Shown here piece after piece: positions 54,175-62,405 of a stretch of 64,000 nucleotides of DNA. The DNA comes from Chitinophaga solisilvae (GTDB taxonomy: Bacteria; Bacteroidota; Bacteroidia; Chitinophagales; Chitinophagaceae), in NCBI RefSeq assembly GCF_009928525.1, contig NZ_JAABOK010000010.1, positions 62,001 through 126,000 of the forward strand, in the 5' to 3' direction. Numbering within the stretch: the stretch's first letter is position 1; each line of letters opens with the position of its first letter. Position numbers and translations under genes: made by a program. The notes under the pieces were generated by a model. The model had not been told where the DNA came from, made no database searches, and was given only the letters and a program-made list of their open reading frames with translations.

Positions 54175-55365
54175 TTTCAGCTTCCCCAACCATTCCTTCA
54201 GCCTCGCCGCGCCTTTTTCCAGGTTAGCCATACTGGTAGCGTATGACAGGCGGATGCAGTTGGGTTGGGCGAAGGCAGTGCCGGTAACTGCGGATACATG
54301 TGCTTTGTGAAGCAGGTACATGCAGAGGTCGTCGGCATTTTTGATGTGGGAGTCTTCGTATGATTTGTTGAAGAAGGCGCTGATGTCCGGGAACATATAG
54401 AAGGCGCCTTCCGGGTTGTTTACTTTGAGGCCGGGAATATCTTTCAGGGCGGCATGAATAAAGGCGCGACGTTTTTTGAATTCGGCTACCATTTCCTGGG
54501 CGGTGGTCAGTTCGCCGGTAAGGGCGGTGATGGCGGCGCGCTGGGTGATGGAGCAGGTGGCGGAGGTGAACTGCGCCTGGATTTTATCGCATGCTTTTGC
54601 CAGTTCCAGCGGGGCGGCCAGGTAACCCAGGCGCCAGCCGGTCATGGCGAAACCTTTACTCAGACCGTTGATAATGATGGTGCGGTTAATGAGGTCACCA
54701 AACTGCGCGATGCTTTCATGCTTTCCTTCGTAGTTAATGTATTCGTAAATCTCATCGGAGATAATAAATATCTGCGGATGTCTGGCGAATACGGCAGCAA
54801 GGGCTTCCAGCTCAGCTTTGGAATATACAGAGCCGGTAGGGTTGCAGGGAGAAGAGAACATGAACAGCCTGGTTTTGGGCGTGATGGCAGCTTCCAGCTG
54901 TTCGGGCGTAATTTTATAGTTACTTTCAATGGTGCTGGGAACAAATACCACTTCACCCTGGCAAAGGCTTACCTGTTCTGAATAGGTAACCCAGTAGGGA
55001 GTAGGGATAATGACTTCATCGCCGGGGTTGACGATACTCAGTACAGCGTTGGCCAGGCTTTGTTTGGCGCCGGTTGATACCACAATCTGTTCTGGCGTGT
55101 AGTCCAGACCGTTATCTCTTTTCAGTTTGTGCACAACGGCTTGTCTGACGTCGGCATAGCCGGCCACTGGGGTGTAGTGGGTAAAACCTTCGTCTATGGC
55201 CTTTTTGGCAGCTTCGCGGATATGCTCCGGCGTATCAAAATCAGGCTCTCCAATACTCAGGTCTACAATGTCTATTCCCTGTGCTTTCAGTTCACGGCCC
55301 AGTTTGGCCATTTTAATTGTTTGCGGCTCGGATATCCTTGACAGCCTATCTGCTAATTGATTCAT
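54172..55365 (-). CDS. Class I aminotransferase, aspartate aminotransferase-like
   Basis: A 397-residue PLP enzyme. It contains VSTGAKQSLANAVLSIVNPG, PTPYWVTYSEQV, SPCNPTGSVYS, IISDEIYEYINY and the PLP-lysine in NGLSKGFAMTGWRLGY, with the substrate Arg in NCIRLSYATS. This is the subgroup Ib pattern of aspartate/prephenate aminotransferases. Substrate range cannot be fixed from sequence. Its stop lies within palindrome E7, and palindrome E8 is 40 bp upstream of its start. Confidence 0.93.
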   Translation of the reverse strand: MNQLADRLSRISEPQTIKMAKLGRELKAQGIDIVDLSIGEPDFDTPEHIREAAKKAIDEGFTHYTPVAGYADVRQAVVHKLKRDNGLDYTPEQIVVSTGAKQSLANAVLSIVNPGDEVIIPTPYWVTYSEQVSLCQGEVVFVPSTIESNYKITPEQLEAAITPKTRLFMFSSPCNPTGSVYSKAELEALAAVFARHPQIFIISDEIYEYINYEGKHESIAQFGDLINRTIIINGLSKGFAMTGWRLGYLAAPLELAKACDKIQAQFTSATCSITQRAAITALTGELTTAQEMVAEFKKRRAFIHAALKDIPGLKVNNPEGAFYMFPDISAFFNKSYEDSHIKNADDLCMYLLHKAHVSAVTGTAFAQPNCIRLSYATSMANLEKGAARLKEWLGKLK

Positions 55366-55404
55366 ATCTAATGTTGGGTTGACCGGAACAAACCTAAGAA
55401 AAAA

Positions 55405-55512
55405 AATTACGAATTACGAATTGCGAATTACGAATGAAAAGCGAAGACCGAAGCAAATATCCGCTTCAGTCTTCGCTTTTCATTCGTAATTCGTAATTCG
55501 TAATTCGTAATT
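55405..55512. repeat. Palindrome E8 (family A, subfamily 3, short form)
   Basis: A 108-bp inverted repeat. Its inner stem GAAAAGCGAAGACCGAAGC is the inner half of the E4/E6 stem, with the outer GTAAC block missing, so it looks like a shortened copy. The third left heptamer is AATTGCG but the right arm has only AATTACG units. It is 23 bp beyond the DUF4397 stop and upstream of the aminotransferase. Confidence 0.9.
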
Positions 55513-55535
55513 ACTATAAGTTATGCGCCTCTCTC

Positions 55536-56261
55536 CTAGTATCCTGACGTATGTGACAGGTAGTAGAGTTTCAGTTTATTATCACCGGTGCTGTCTTTGC
55601 GGCCGGAGAGGTAAATGGTGTAGGCGTAGCCCGTGTTGAACATTACTTCTGTATCGCTGGAGGAAACGCGGGAGGTGCCTTTGGCGATGATGGAGTCTTT
55701 ACCGGCGAATGTTACGTGGTAATCAACCATATTATTGTAGGGCGCCAGGCTGAGCCAGTCGTTTACAGGGCTGAATGTCACGCTGGAAGCCACTTTCTTT
55801 TTATTGATGTAGAGATCTACTGCGCCTACGTTGGTGCTGAGGTTGAGGAAGCGCACGTTCACCTTGGCGTTGCTCAGCTGGGAGAAGTCTTCCTGCTGGT
55901 AGCGTACTGCAAAAGCGCCCGACAGATCGTTATAGCCGATCATGGTGTAGAACTTGGTAGAGTCGAACTGTCTGGAAACGGAGTCCAGGCCGATACCTTT
56001 GGTTGTTCTGAAGGAGAAGGTATACTTACCGGAATAATCCTGGAAAGGGGAAGATGCGCTCATCTGGTAAGGGTTGCTGTTCATCTTGCTGCCATTTTTG
56101 AAAATATCCAGGCTGGAGGGGTTCCAGGCGGCGTTGATGATGGCAGCAGTGTAAGGAATACGCGGAGGACCATAGTCTTTCTGTTTCAGACATGCTGAGA
56201 ATCCGATTACTCCACCCAGGAGGGCTGCTATTGCCCAGACACGATTTTTCTTAGTTAGCAT
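55536..56261 (-). CDS. DUF4397 lipoprotein
   Basis: A 241-residue lipoprotein (signal peptide ending GFSACLKQK). The mature part has a domain duplication of beta-sandwich type: IINAAWNPSSLDIFKNG near the start and VRFLNLSTNVGAVDLYING-like residues (NVGAVDLYINKKKVASSV) later, with AYTIYLSGRKDST near the end. This is DUF4397, a common surface or periplasmic domain of unknown function in Bacteroidota. It is 32 bp downstream of the serine hydrolase gene on the same strand and probably co-transcribed. Confidence 0.88.
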   Translation of the reverse strand: MLTKKNRVWAIAALLGGVIGFSACLKQKDYGPPRIPYTAAIINAAWNPSSLDIFKNGSKMNSNPYQMSASSPFQDYSGKYTFSFRTTKGIGLDSVSRQFDSTKFYTMIGYNDLSGAFAVRYQQEDFSQLSNAKVNVRFLNLSTNVGAVDLYINKKKVASSVTFSPVNDWLSLAPYNNMVDYHVTFAGKDSIIAKGTSRVSSSDTEVMFNTGYAYTIYLSGRKDSTGDNKLKLYYLSHTSGY

Positions 56262-56293
56262 TTTGCACTCAGTTTTTAGTATATGTGTGTAAT

Positions 56294-57502
56294 TTATTCA
56301 GTTGCTATCTGCGTAAAGAGGCTGCCCAGGTTGGGGGGATAGCGTTTTACGCGGTTACGTTCTTCTTCATAAATAATTTCGCCCAGCGTTTTGAGAAAGG
56401 GTTTCCCGGTTTCTTCAAAAGCTTGTTTGTCATCTCCCAGAATACCGTCAGTATTCACAAATATGCTGGCTGAAAGCAGGAATTCTGTATTGCTGGCCAT
56501 GTCCGCTATGTAGGCGGTATCTGTCAAAAAACCGTAAGCCCATCCGGGCTTATTGAATATTCTGATATGGTCTGGTATCTGTGCTTCTGGCATTGAGCCG
56601 AAAAGCAAAAATTTCACATATGATTGATAATATTGTTGTTCATTGTATACCGGGTTGGTAGATTCTCCGGGATATTGTGACATGCAACGATACAAAAAAT
56701 TATAATCCTTGCCAGTTAAACGGAAACGTTTCGCTTTTGTTACAGCTTCCGGAAAAAATAAGGCGCGCATCATATTATGGAGATCGGCCAGCGGCAGGCG
56801 GTTACGATGGGAGAAGTCCATCGGGTTGTTTTCCAGGACGCCGCGGTGGTTGTAGTGCATGCTGCCGGCGAAGTCGTGCCGTTCGCTGAAACGGAGCCGG
56901 CTGAGGCAATCCGGCTGCTCATACAGTATTTTACCGTTGTCCCTGAAATATACCCCGTTGGTATGCATATTGGCGGCAGCATGCAGGGGGAGGCCCACCC
57001 GGTGCCTGATTTCAGTGCCGGTATATCCCAGCTCCCACAGGCGCCGGTTCAGCGGCTCCTGGCCAATGAATTCATAGAGGCGGTTGAAGGCGTCGTTATC
57101 GCTGACCAGAAATATTTTTTTGATATAATGAGAGATAGATGGTAGCTTGCCAGCCGCAGAATGATCATGAAGCACTCCCGGGTTGATGCCGGGCAGGGGG
57201 CGGGTAAGCAGGGGAGTATCCCGGTGAATGCCGTCCGGCTGCAGGTTGTTGAGCTTTTCCAGTGCCAGGATGGCCGTAGGGAGCTTCACGGTGGAAGCAG
57301 GGTAGAAGTAGTAATTATTTCCCGTACCGTAATGAAAATCGGTGAAATGCGGCCGCTGCCGGGCGTCCCGGTCTATCCGGGTATAGATGATCTGCAGCCG
57401 GTGCGCAGCAGCATCCCGGAATACCTTACCCAGACTGGCTTTACGGCTTTTCAGCAAAGCCGCAGGGAAATTATCTGTTGCCTGATAATATTGGGTTTGC
57501 AT
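56294..57502 (-). CDS. Beta-lactamase-like serine hydrolase
   Basis: A 402-residue protein with the class A penicillin-recognising fold: FYPASTVKLPTAILAL (catalytic SxxK, STVK), FLVSDNDAFNRLYEFIG (SDN) and FNKPGWAYGFLTD where the KTG box would be (KPG). The fit is to beta-lactamase-related proteins, not to a resistance enzyme. No signal peptide is visible from the ATG at 57502, and no in-frame upstream start restores one, so its location is unclear. Upstream of the DUF4397 gene in an apparent two-gene operon. Confidence 0.8.
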   Translation of the reverse strand: MQTQYYQATDNFPAALLKSRKASLGKVFRDAAAHRLQIIYTRIDRDARQRPHFTDFHYGTGNNYYFYPASTVKLPTAILALEKLNNLQPDGIHRDTPLLTRPLPGINPGVLHDHSAAGKLPSISHYIKKIFLVSDNDAFNRLYEFIGQEPLNRRLWELGYTGTEIRHRVGLPLHAAANMHTNGVYFRDNGKILYEQPDCLSRLRFSERHDFAGSMHYNHRGVLENNPMDFSHRNRLPLADLHNMMRALFFPEAVTKAKRFRLTGKDYNFLYRCMSQYPGESTNPVYNEQQYYQSYVKFLLFGSMPEAQIPDHIRIFNKPGWAYGFLTDTAYIADMASNTEFLLSASIFVNTDGILGDDKQAFEETGKPFLKTLGEIIYEEERNRVKRYPPNLGSLFTQIATE

Positions 57503-57711
57503 ATATTTGCCGGTATTACTGACTGTAAAGCAATGAAAATATAATCAAAACCAGGAAAAAGCCAGAATCGCAGATTTAATTATTTTGCCGGAACAGTACT
57601 GAATGAGTATCGCGGATTTAGAAAAAATGGATGCTGATAAGCCCTGAAAGTCAATCGTATATTGATTTTTAGCCACTTTTAAGTTGGGCTTTAATATATC
57701 AATTTAAATTC

Positions 57712-57719
57712 TATCTTTG
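57712..57719 (+). promoter_or_regulatory. -7 element upstream of secDF
   Basis: TATCTTTG matches TAnnTTTG; the leader to the ATG at 57762 is about 35 nt. A TTGGG about 25 bp upstream is a weak -33 candidate. Confidence 0.6.
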
Positions 57720-57761
57720 CAACTCTTAAAATTTTTTTATTATAAACCCGAAACAAACAAC

Positions 57762-60700
57762 ATGCAACTTAAAGGACTGGTAAGATTTTTTGCCATCGCA
57801 CTGATCCTTATCTCTTTGTACCAATTGTCCTTCACGTTTTTGGTAAGGAACTATGAGAAGAAGATAGAGCAGCAGGCTGAGAATGATGTAGCCAAGCAAT
57901 TCCCTACCGCAGCACAGAAATATCCTGGTAGCACCGAGCAGCAGGCTTTCTACTCTGACACGCTGAAAGGATTCGTTAAACAAAGAAGACAAGCGATTGT
58001 GGACAGCACCAGCAATAAGCAGATTGCAGGTTTCCCATGGTACGTTACCTATAACAAGGCAAAGGAAAAAGAGTTGAATCTCGGTCTTGACCTCGTTGGT
58101 GGTATGAACGTAGTACTGGAAGTAAGCGTAGAAGACGTTATCCGCGCTTTATCCGGTCAATCCAAGGATCCTGCCTTTAACAAAGCGCTGGATCTGGCTG
58201 AAGAACGCAAAAAAACAAACCAGACTGACTTTGTTACGCTGTTCGGGCAAACATATGCGGAAGTGGCTCCCCAGGGTCGCCTGGCTACCATCTTCGCCAA
58301 TGCTTATCAGAAAGACATCACTTTCAACTCCTCCAACGCGCAGGTACTGGACATGATCCGCAAGGAATCACGTGCAGCTATCAAAAACACCTACATCGTA
58401 CTGCAGAAACGTATCGATAAATTCGGTGTGGCCCAGCCCAACATCAGCCTGGATGAAAATAAAGGTCTGATCTCCGTGGAACTGGCCGGCGTGGATAATG
58501 CTGAACGTGTACGCAAATACCTGCAGGCTACCGCCAACCTGGAATTCAGGGAAGTTTACAAAAACAGCCCGGAATTTTTCCAGAATGTGCTGACGCCAAT
58601 GAACGAAGCCATCAAAAATTCCATCGGTGGTTCCAATACCGCAAAACCAGCTGCCGATACTGCAAAAGCTGCTGTAGCTGCTGCTGAAACAGCTGCCGAT
58701 ACCAGCAAAACCGGTAAACTGAGCGACTATCTGTCTAAAGACAGCGGTAAAGCTGCCAAGGCGGATACCGGTAAAAAAGCCCAGGAACTGCAGATCAAGG
58801 AAATGCAGAAACAGAACCCGCTGTTCACCATCATGTTCCCCATGATCGATCAGCAGTCCGGTTCCCTGATACCAAGCCCTTCTATCGGTCGTATCTTACC
58901 TAAAGACACTGCTACTTTCCGTTCCTATCTCAATTTACCTGCTGTACAGGCTATCCTGCCTAAAGATGCGGTATTTGCTTTCGGTCCGGAAAATAAAGAA
59001 GATAAATATGGCCCGCTGCCTGTTTACGTGCTGAAAGTAAATCCTGCCAACCCTGCGCCACGCGTAGGCGGCGAAAGGATCGTAGACGCCCGTCAGGATA
59101 TGGACCAGAACAACCAGCCGGAAATCAGCATGACGATGGATAACATCGGTGCGCACGAGTGGAAAAAACTCACCGGCGAACTGGCTCCTGCCAACCCGAA
59201 AGATCCGTCTACCCTCAACTTTGTGGCAGTAGTACTGGATAACATCGTTTATTCCGCTCCTTCCATCCAGGGTGAAATTGCCGGCGGCCGTTCCTCTATC
59301 AGCGGTAGCTTTACCATCGAAGAAGCGAATGACCTGGCCAACATCCTGAAATCCGGTAAAATGCCTGCTCCTGCACGCATCGTACAGGAACAGATTGTAG
59401 GACCTACCCTCGGTGCTGAATCCATCGCCGCGGGCGCCAAATCCTTCATGATCTCCTTTGTGATCATCTTCGTACTCATGCTGGTGTATTACAACTCCGC
59501 CGGCTGGGTAGCCAATATCGCACTGGTTCTGAACCTGCTGTTTACCTTCGGTATCCTGGCATCACTCGGGGCCACCTTAACCATGGCTGGTATCGCTGGT
59601 CTGGTGCTGACCATCGGTATGGCGGTAGATACAAACGTAATCATCTTCGAAAGGATCAAGGATGAACTGACCCATGGCAACTCCTACCCGGATGCTATCT
59701 CCAAAGGTTACAGACGCTCCTATGCTCCTGTACTCGATGGTCACGTAACATCCCTGCTCACGGCCATCATCCTGTTCTACTTCGGTCTGGGTCCTGTACT
59801 GGGCTTCGCTACCACACAGATCATAGGTTTGCTCCTGTCCCTGTTCTGCGGTATCATGATCTCCCGTATGGTAACTGACTGGTGGACTAACAAGAAAAGA
59901 CACTTCGAATACTTTACGCCTGTATCCCGCAGCATATTCAAACACGCCGCATTTGATTTCGTAGGTAAACGTAAATATGCCTACATCATCTCTGCCATCG
60001 TAATGGTAGCCGGTGTATCTTCCTTCTTCAACGGATTCGATCACGGTATCGACTTCTCCGGTGGCCGCAGCTTCACTGTTCGTTTCGAAAAACCAATGAA
60101 CAGACAGGAAGTGGCCGACGTACTGAGGAAAGAATACGGTTCTGAAGTTTTCGTTAAAACTATCGGTAACACCAACCAGCTGAACATCACTACTGCCTAT
60201 AAAATTGAACAGCAAAGCCTGGCAGTAGATAAAGAAGTAACAGATAAACTGTATAATGGTCTGAAGAAATACTATGACGCCAGCGTAACACCTGACGCAT
60301 TTATGACCCGCTTTATTGTAGGTTCACAGACAGTTTCCCCGACCATTTCCGATGATCTCCGCGCAGGTGCGGTGAAGGCTACCATCCTGTCACTGGTGGT
60401 GATCTTCCTCTACATCCTGTTACGATTCAACAAATGGCAGTATTCTATCGGTACTATCTTCTCCCTGCTGCACGACGTACTGGTTACACTGGCAGTATTC
60501 TCCTGGTGCAGAAACATCGTTCCGTTCACACTGGAAATTGACCAGCACTTCATCGCTGCGATCCTGACAGTAATTGGTTTCTCCATGAACGATACGGTGA
60601 TCGTATTCGACAGAATCCGTGAATACTTCAGAACAGGCGTACACGGCAAAAACAGGGATGTAGTGATCAACAAAGCGATCAACGATACCCTGAGCCGTAC

Positions 60701-60929
60701 TATCATGACGTCTCTCACTGTATTCCTGACCATCCTGGTACTGTTCATCTTCGGTGGTGAAGTTACCCGCGGTTTCGCCTTCGCGATGCTGGTGGGTGTA
60801 ATCACCGGTACTTACTCCTCTATCTTCGTTGCGGCGCCGGTACTGGTTGACTTCGACAAGAAAAACCAGCTTTCCAACGAAAGCGAGGCTGTAGCAGTAA
60901 CTGAAAAGAAAGCAACTGCAGCAAAATAA
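57762..60929 (+). CDS. secDF: Fused protein-export subunits SecD-SecF
   Basis: A 1055-residue, twelve-span membrane protein that uses the proton gradient to pull exported proteins through SecYEG. SecD part: LNLGLDLVGGMNVVLEVSV, the periplasmic P1 domain, and MAGIAGLVLTIGMAVDTNV (helix 4) with FERIKDEL. SecF part: FNGFDHGIDFSGGRSFTVRF and IAAILTVIGFSMNDTVIVFD. Between residues about 300 and 350 there is an Ala/Lys/Asp-rich insert (AADTAKAAVAAAETAADTSK) not typical of the family core. The fusion is normal for Bacteroidota. The ATG at 57762 begins the first helix. Confidence 0.96.
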   Translation: MQLKGLVRFFAIALILISLYQLSFTFLVRNYEKKIEQQAENDVAKQFPTAAQKYPGSTEQQAFYSDTLKGFVKQRRQAIVDSTSNKQIAGFPWYVTYNKAKEKELNLGLDLVGGMNVVLEVSVEDVIRALSGQSKDPAFNKALDLAEERKKTNQTDFVTLFGQTYAEVAPQGRLATIFANAYQKDITFNSSNAQVLDMIRKESRAAIKNTYIVLQKRIDKFGVAQPNISLDENKGLISVELAGVDNAERVRKYLQATANLEFREVYKNSPEFFQNVLTPMNEAIKNSIGGSNTAKPAADTAKAAVAAAETAADTSKTGKLSDYLSKDSGKAAKADTGKKAQELQIKEMQKQNPLFTIMFPMIDQQSGSLIPSPSIGRILPKDTATFRSYLNLPAVQAILPKDAVFAFGPENKEDKYGPLPVYVLKVNPANPAPRVGGERIVDARQDMDQNNQPEISMTMDNIGAHEWKKLTGELAPANPKDPSTLNFVAVVLDNIVYSAPSIQGEIAGGRSSISGSFTIEEANDLANILKSGKMPAPARIVQEQIVGPTLGAESIAAGAKSFMISFVIIFVLMLVYYNSAGWVANIALVLNLLFTFGILASLGATLTMAGIAGLVLTIGMAVDTNVIIFERIKDELTHGNSYPDAISKGYRRSYAPVLDGHVTSLLTAIILFYFGLGPVLGFATTQIIGLLLSLFCGIMISRMVTDWWTNKKRHFEYFTPVSRSIFKHAAFDFVGKRKYAYIISAIVMVAGVSSFFNGFDHGIDFSGGRSFTVRFEKPMNRQEVADVLRKEYGSEVFVKTIGNTNQLNITTAYKIEQQSLAVDKEVTDKLYNGLKKYYDASVTPDAFMTRFIVGSQTVSPTISDDLRAGAVKATILSLVVIFLYILLRFNKWQYSIGTIFSLLHDVLVTLAVFSWCRNIVPFTLEIDQHFIAAILTVIGFSMNDTVIVFDRIREYFRTGVHGKNRDVVINKAINDTLSRTIMTSLTVFLTILVLFIFGGEVTRGFAFAMLVGVITGTYSSIFVAAPVLVDFDKKNQLSNESEAVAVTEKKATAAK

Positions 60930-60962
60930 TTGAAGTGAGATAACTGAAATTATGTTTGATAT

Positions 60963-60998
60963 AAAAAAGGGCTGACCACTGGTCAGCCCTTTTTATTT
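60963..60998 (+). terminator. Intrinsic terminator after secDF
   Basis: AAAAAAGGGCTGACC and GGTCAGCCCTTTTTATTTT form a hairpin with loop ACT, about 35 bp after the stop. It is directly followed by palindrome B4. Confidence 0.88.
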
Positions 60999-61111
60999 TA
61001 TTATTTTGTTATTTGAGATGTTGAAGCCCATCCGGATTTTCTTTTGCACCTATAGGTACAAGGAAAGTCCGGATGGGCTTCAACATCTCAAATAACAAAA
61101 TAATAAAATAA
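60993..61111. repeat. Palindrome B4 (TTTGAGATTT family)
   Basis: A 119-bp inverted repeat with outer arms TTATTTTATTATTTTG then TTATTTGAGATGTTG, nearly the same as B2, and an inner stem around GAAGCCCATCCGGA with a short loop (one unpaired base). Its right edge touches the TAG of the IscA-type gene, which is truncated exactly here. Confidence 0.92.
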
Positions 61112-61402
61112 CTACATAAAAGTGAAGCCTGCAGCCTCTTCGTTCTCCTGGTAATCTACTTTTTTTCCGGAGAGGTACATGCTGTGGGCTTTTTTGATGA
61201 TGACGGGGATGCCATCTATTTCGAAAAGGTCGTCGTCTTCCAGGCGGGCATCGAAACCCAGCATAAAGGCCATACCGGAGCAACCGCCGCCTTTAACGCC
61301 TACACGAAGGAACGGTGTTTCACTTTCTGGCTGCAATAATTGTTTTACTACTGCTACAGCCCTGGATGTCAGGGTGATGGGAGCAGGGAGTGTTGTATCC
61401 AT
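61112..61402 (-). CDS. IscA/HesB-type iron-sulfur carrier lacking its C-terminal Cys motif
   Basis: A 96-residue protein matching A-type iron-sulfur carriers: PITLTSRAVAVVKQLL, LRVGVKGGGCSGMAFML (first cluster Cys) and IPVIIKKAHSMYLSGKKVDY. Family proteins continue after GFxF with NPNA and a CGCG motif carrying the other two cluster cysteines; here the protein stops at EEAAGFTFM. The stop codon TAG is the first triplet next to palindrome B4, so the last 13-15 codons seem to have been lost or replaced. With one of three cysteines it may no longer hold a cluster normally. Start at the ATG at 61402 is supported by a -7 box just upstream. Confidence 0.88.
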   Translation of the reverse strand: MDTTLPAPITLTSRAVAVVKQLLQPESETPFLRVGVKGGGCSGMAFMLGFDARLEDDDLFEIDGIPVIIKKAHSMYLSGKKVDYQENEEAAGFTFM

Positions 61403-61418
61403 TTCCGGTGCTTTTGTG

Positions 61419-61426
61419 CAAAGTTA
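61419..61426 (-). promoter_or_regulatory. -7 element upstream of the IscA-type gene
   Basis: On the minus strand TAACTTTG matches TAnnTTTG, ending 16 bp before the ATG at 61402. The gene may still be transcribed although its product is shortened. Confidence 0.45.
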
Positions 61427-61471
61427 GCAAAATAGCAACGGAAGAATGACGCCGGTAACCGGGAGGTAACC

Positions 61472-62068
61472 TCAGGAGGCAGTGGCCATCTTCATAAAGG
61501 TTTCATGGAGGGCGAGCACCTGCGGAATAACCATTTGCTGTTCATCGTTCTGGATAACATAATCGCACAGGCGCATCTTTATTTTTTCATCTATCTGTTT
61601 ATACATGCGTGCCAGCACCTCATCGCGGGTAACGTTATCGCGCTTCATGACCCGATGAATACGCAAAGGCTGCGGCGCATACACCCCGATGATTTTATCG
61701 AGATAGTGGAAGGATTCTGTTTCAAATAACAACGCGGCTTCCTTCAATACATAGGGAGTCGTCTGTTGATGTGCCCACTGGTCTGAATCCCTGATGGTAG
61801 CGGGATGCACGAGAGAATTAAGCAATGCCAGCTTATCTTTATCGTTGAATACGATATTACCTAAGTATTTGCGGTTGAGGGCGCCGCTTTCATCATACAC
61901 TTCCGGTCCGAAATGTTCCCTGACAGCTGCTGCCAGGGCTTTATCCCTGACAAGAATATCTTTGGCGCGGTCATCTGCATAATATACAGGAACGCCCAGT
62001 AATTCAAATATCTTGCTGACGGTACTTTTGCCGGAGCCGATGCCTCCGGTGATTCCAATCTTTAACAT
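61472..62068 (-). CDS. coaE: Dephospho-CoA kinase
   Basis: A 198-residue kinase for the last step of coenzyme A synthesis. The P-loop IGITGGIGSGKSTVSKIF is at the start, with VYYADDRAKDIL, LNRKYLGNIVF, LLNSLVHPATI and EAALLFETESFHYLDKIIGV in order, as in CoaE. Length standard. It is 69 bp upstream of the IscA-type gene on the same strand. Confidence 0.96.
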   Translation of the reverse strand: MLKIGITGGIGSGKSTVSKIFELLGVPVYYADDRAKDILVRDKALAAAVREHFGPEVYDESGALNRKYLGNIVFNDKDKLALLNSLVHPATIRDSDQWAHQQTTPYVLKEAALLFETESFHYLDKIIGVYAPQPLRIHRVMKRDNVTRDEVLARMYKQIDEKIKMRLCDYVIQNDEQQMVIPQVLALHETFMKMATAS

Positions 62069-62405
62069 ACCCCAAGTTAAGGGTTTACCGTAAAACGGAG
62101 AAGAAATAAGATGACTATCTTAGTTGAGCATATTTGTGCCGGTGCAGTACTGCTTAACATGTATTTAACGGCAACTTTATCCGGGGATGCTGATGTTTGT
62201 GAATTGAAAAACCTGCATGCTGAATCTGACCGGAATCTGTTGCCTGCAAATTTTTGCAGATAATGATCCGTGCAACCGGCGTGAACTTTTAAATTACCTG
62301 AACGGGTGGCAGCATCAAAGGCAAAGCTCGTATATATCCTGAGCGGGACAATAAGCTGTAATTATCAGAAACCCTCATCAACAATTAACCAACCCCCGAG
62401 ATTAA
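62069..62405. other. Intergenic stretch between divergent coaE and kinase genes
   Basis: No gene or repeat is supported in these 337 bp. A short hairpin CTGCAAATTTTTGCAG is visible but lacks context. It probably holds promoters for coaE and for the kinase, though no full -33/-7 pair is clear. Confidence 0.35.

Noticed and set aside
13052..55512. AATTACG heptamer runs as simple microsatellites
   Set aside because: The runs always occur in inverted pairs around a specific inner stem and at gene 3' ends, which random slippage would not give.
56294..57502. Serine hydrolase as an antibiotic-resistance beta-lactamase
   Set aside because: It has SxxK and SDN but a KPG in place of KTG, and no signal peptide; the context is not a resistance locus.
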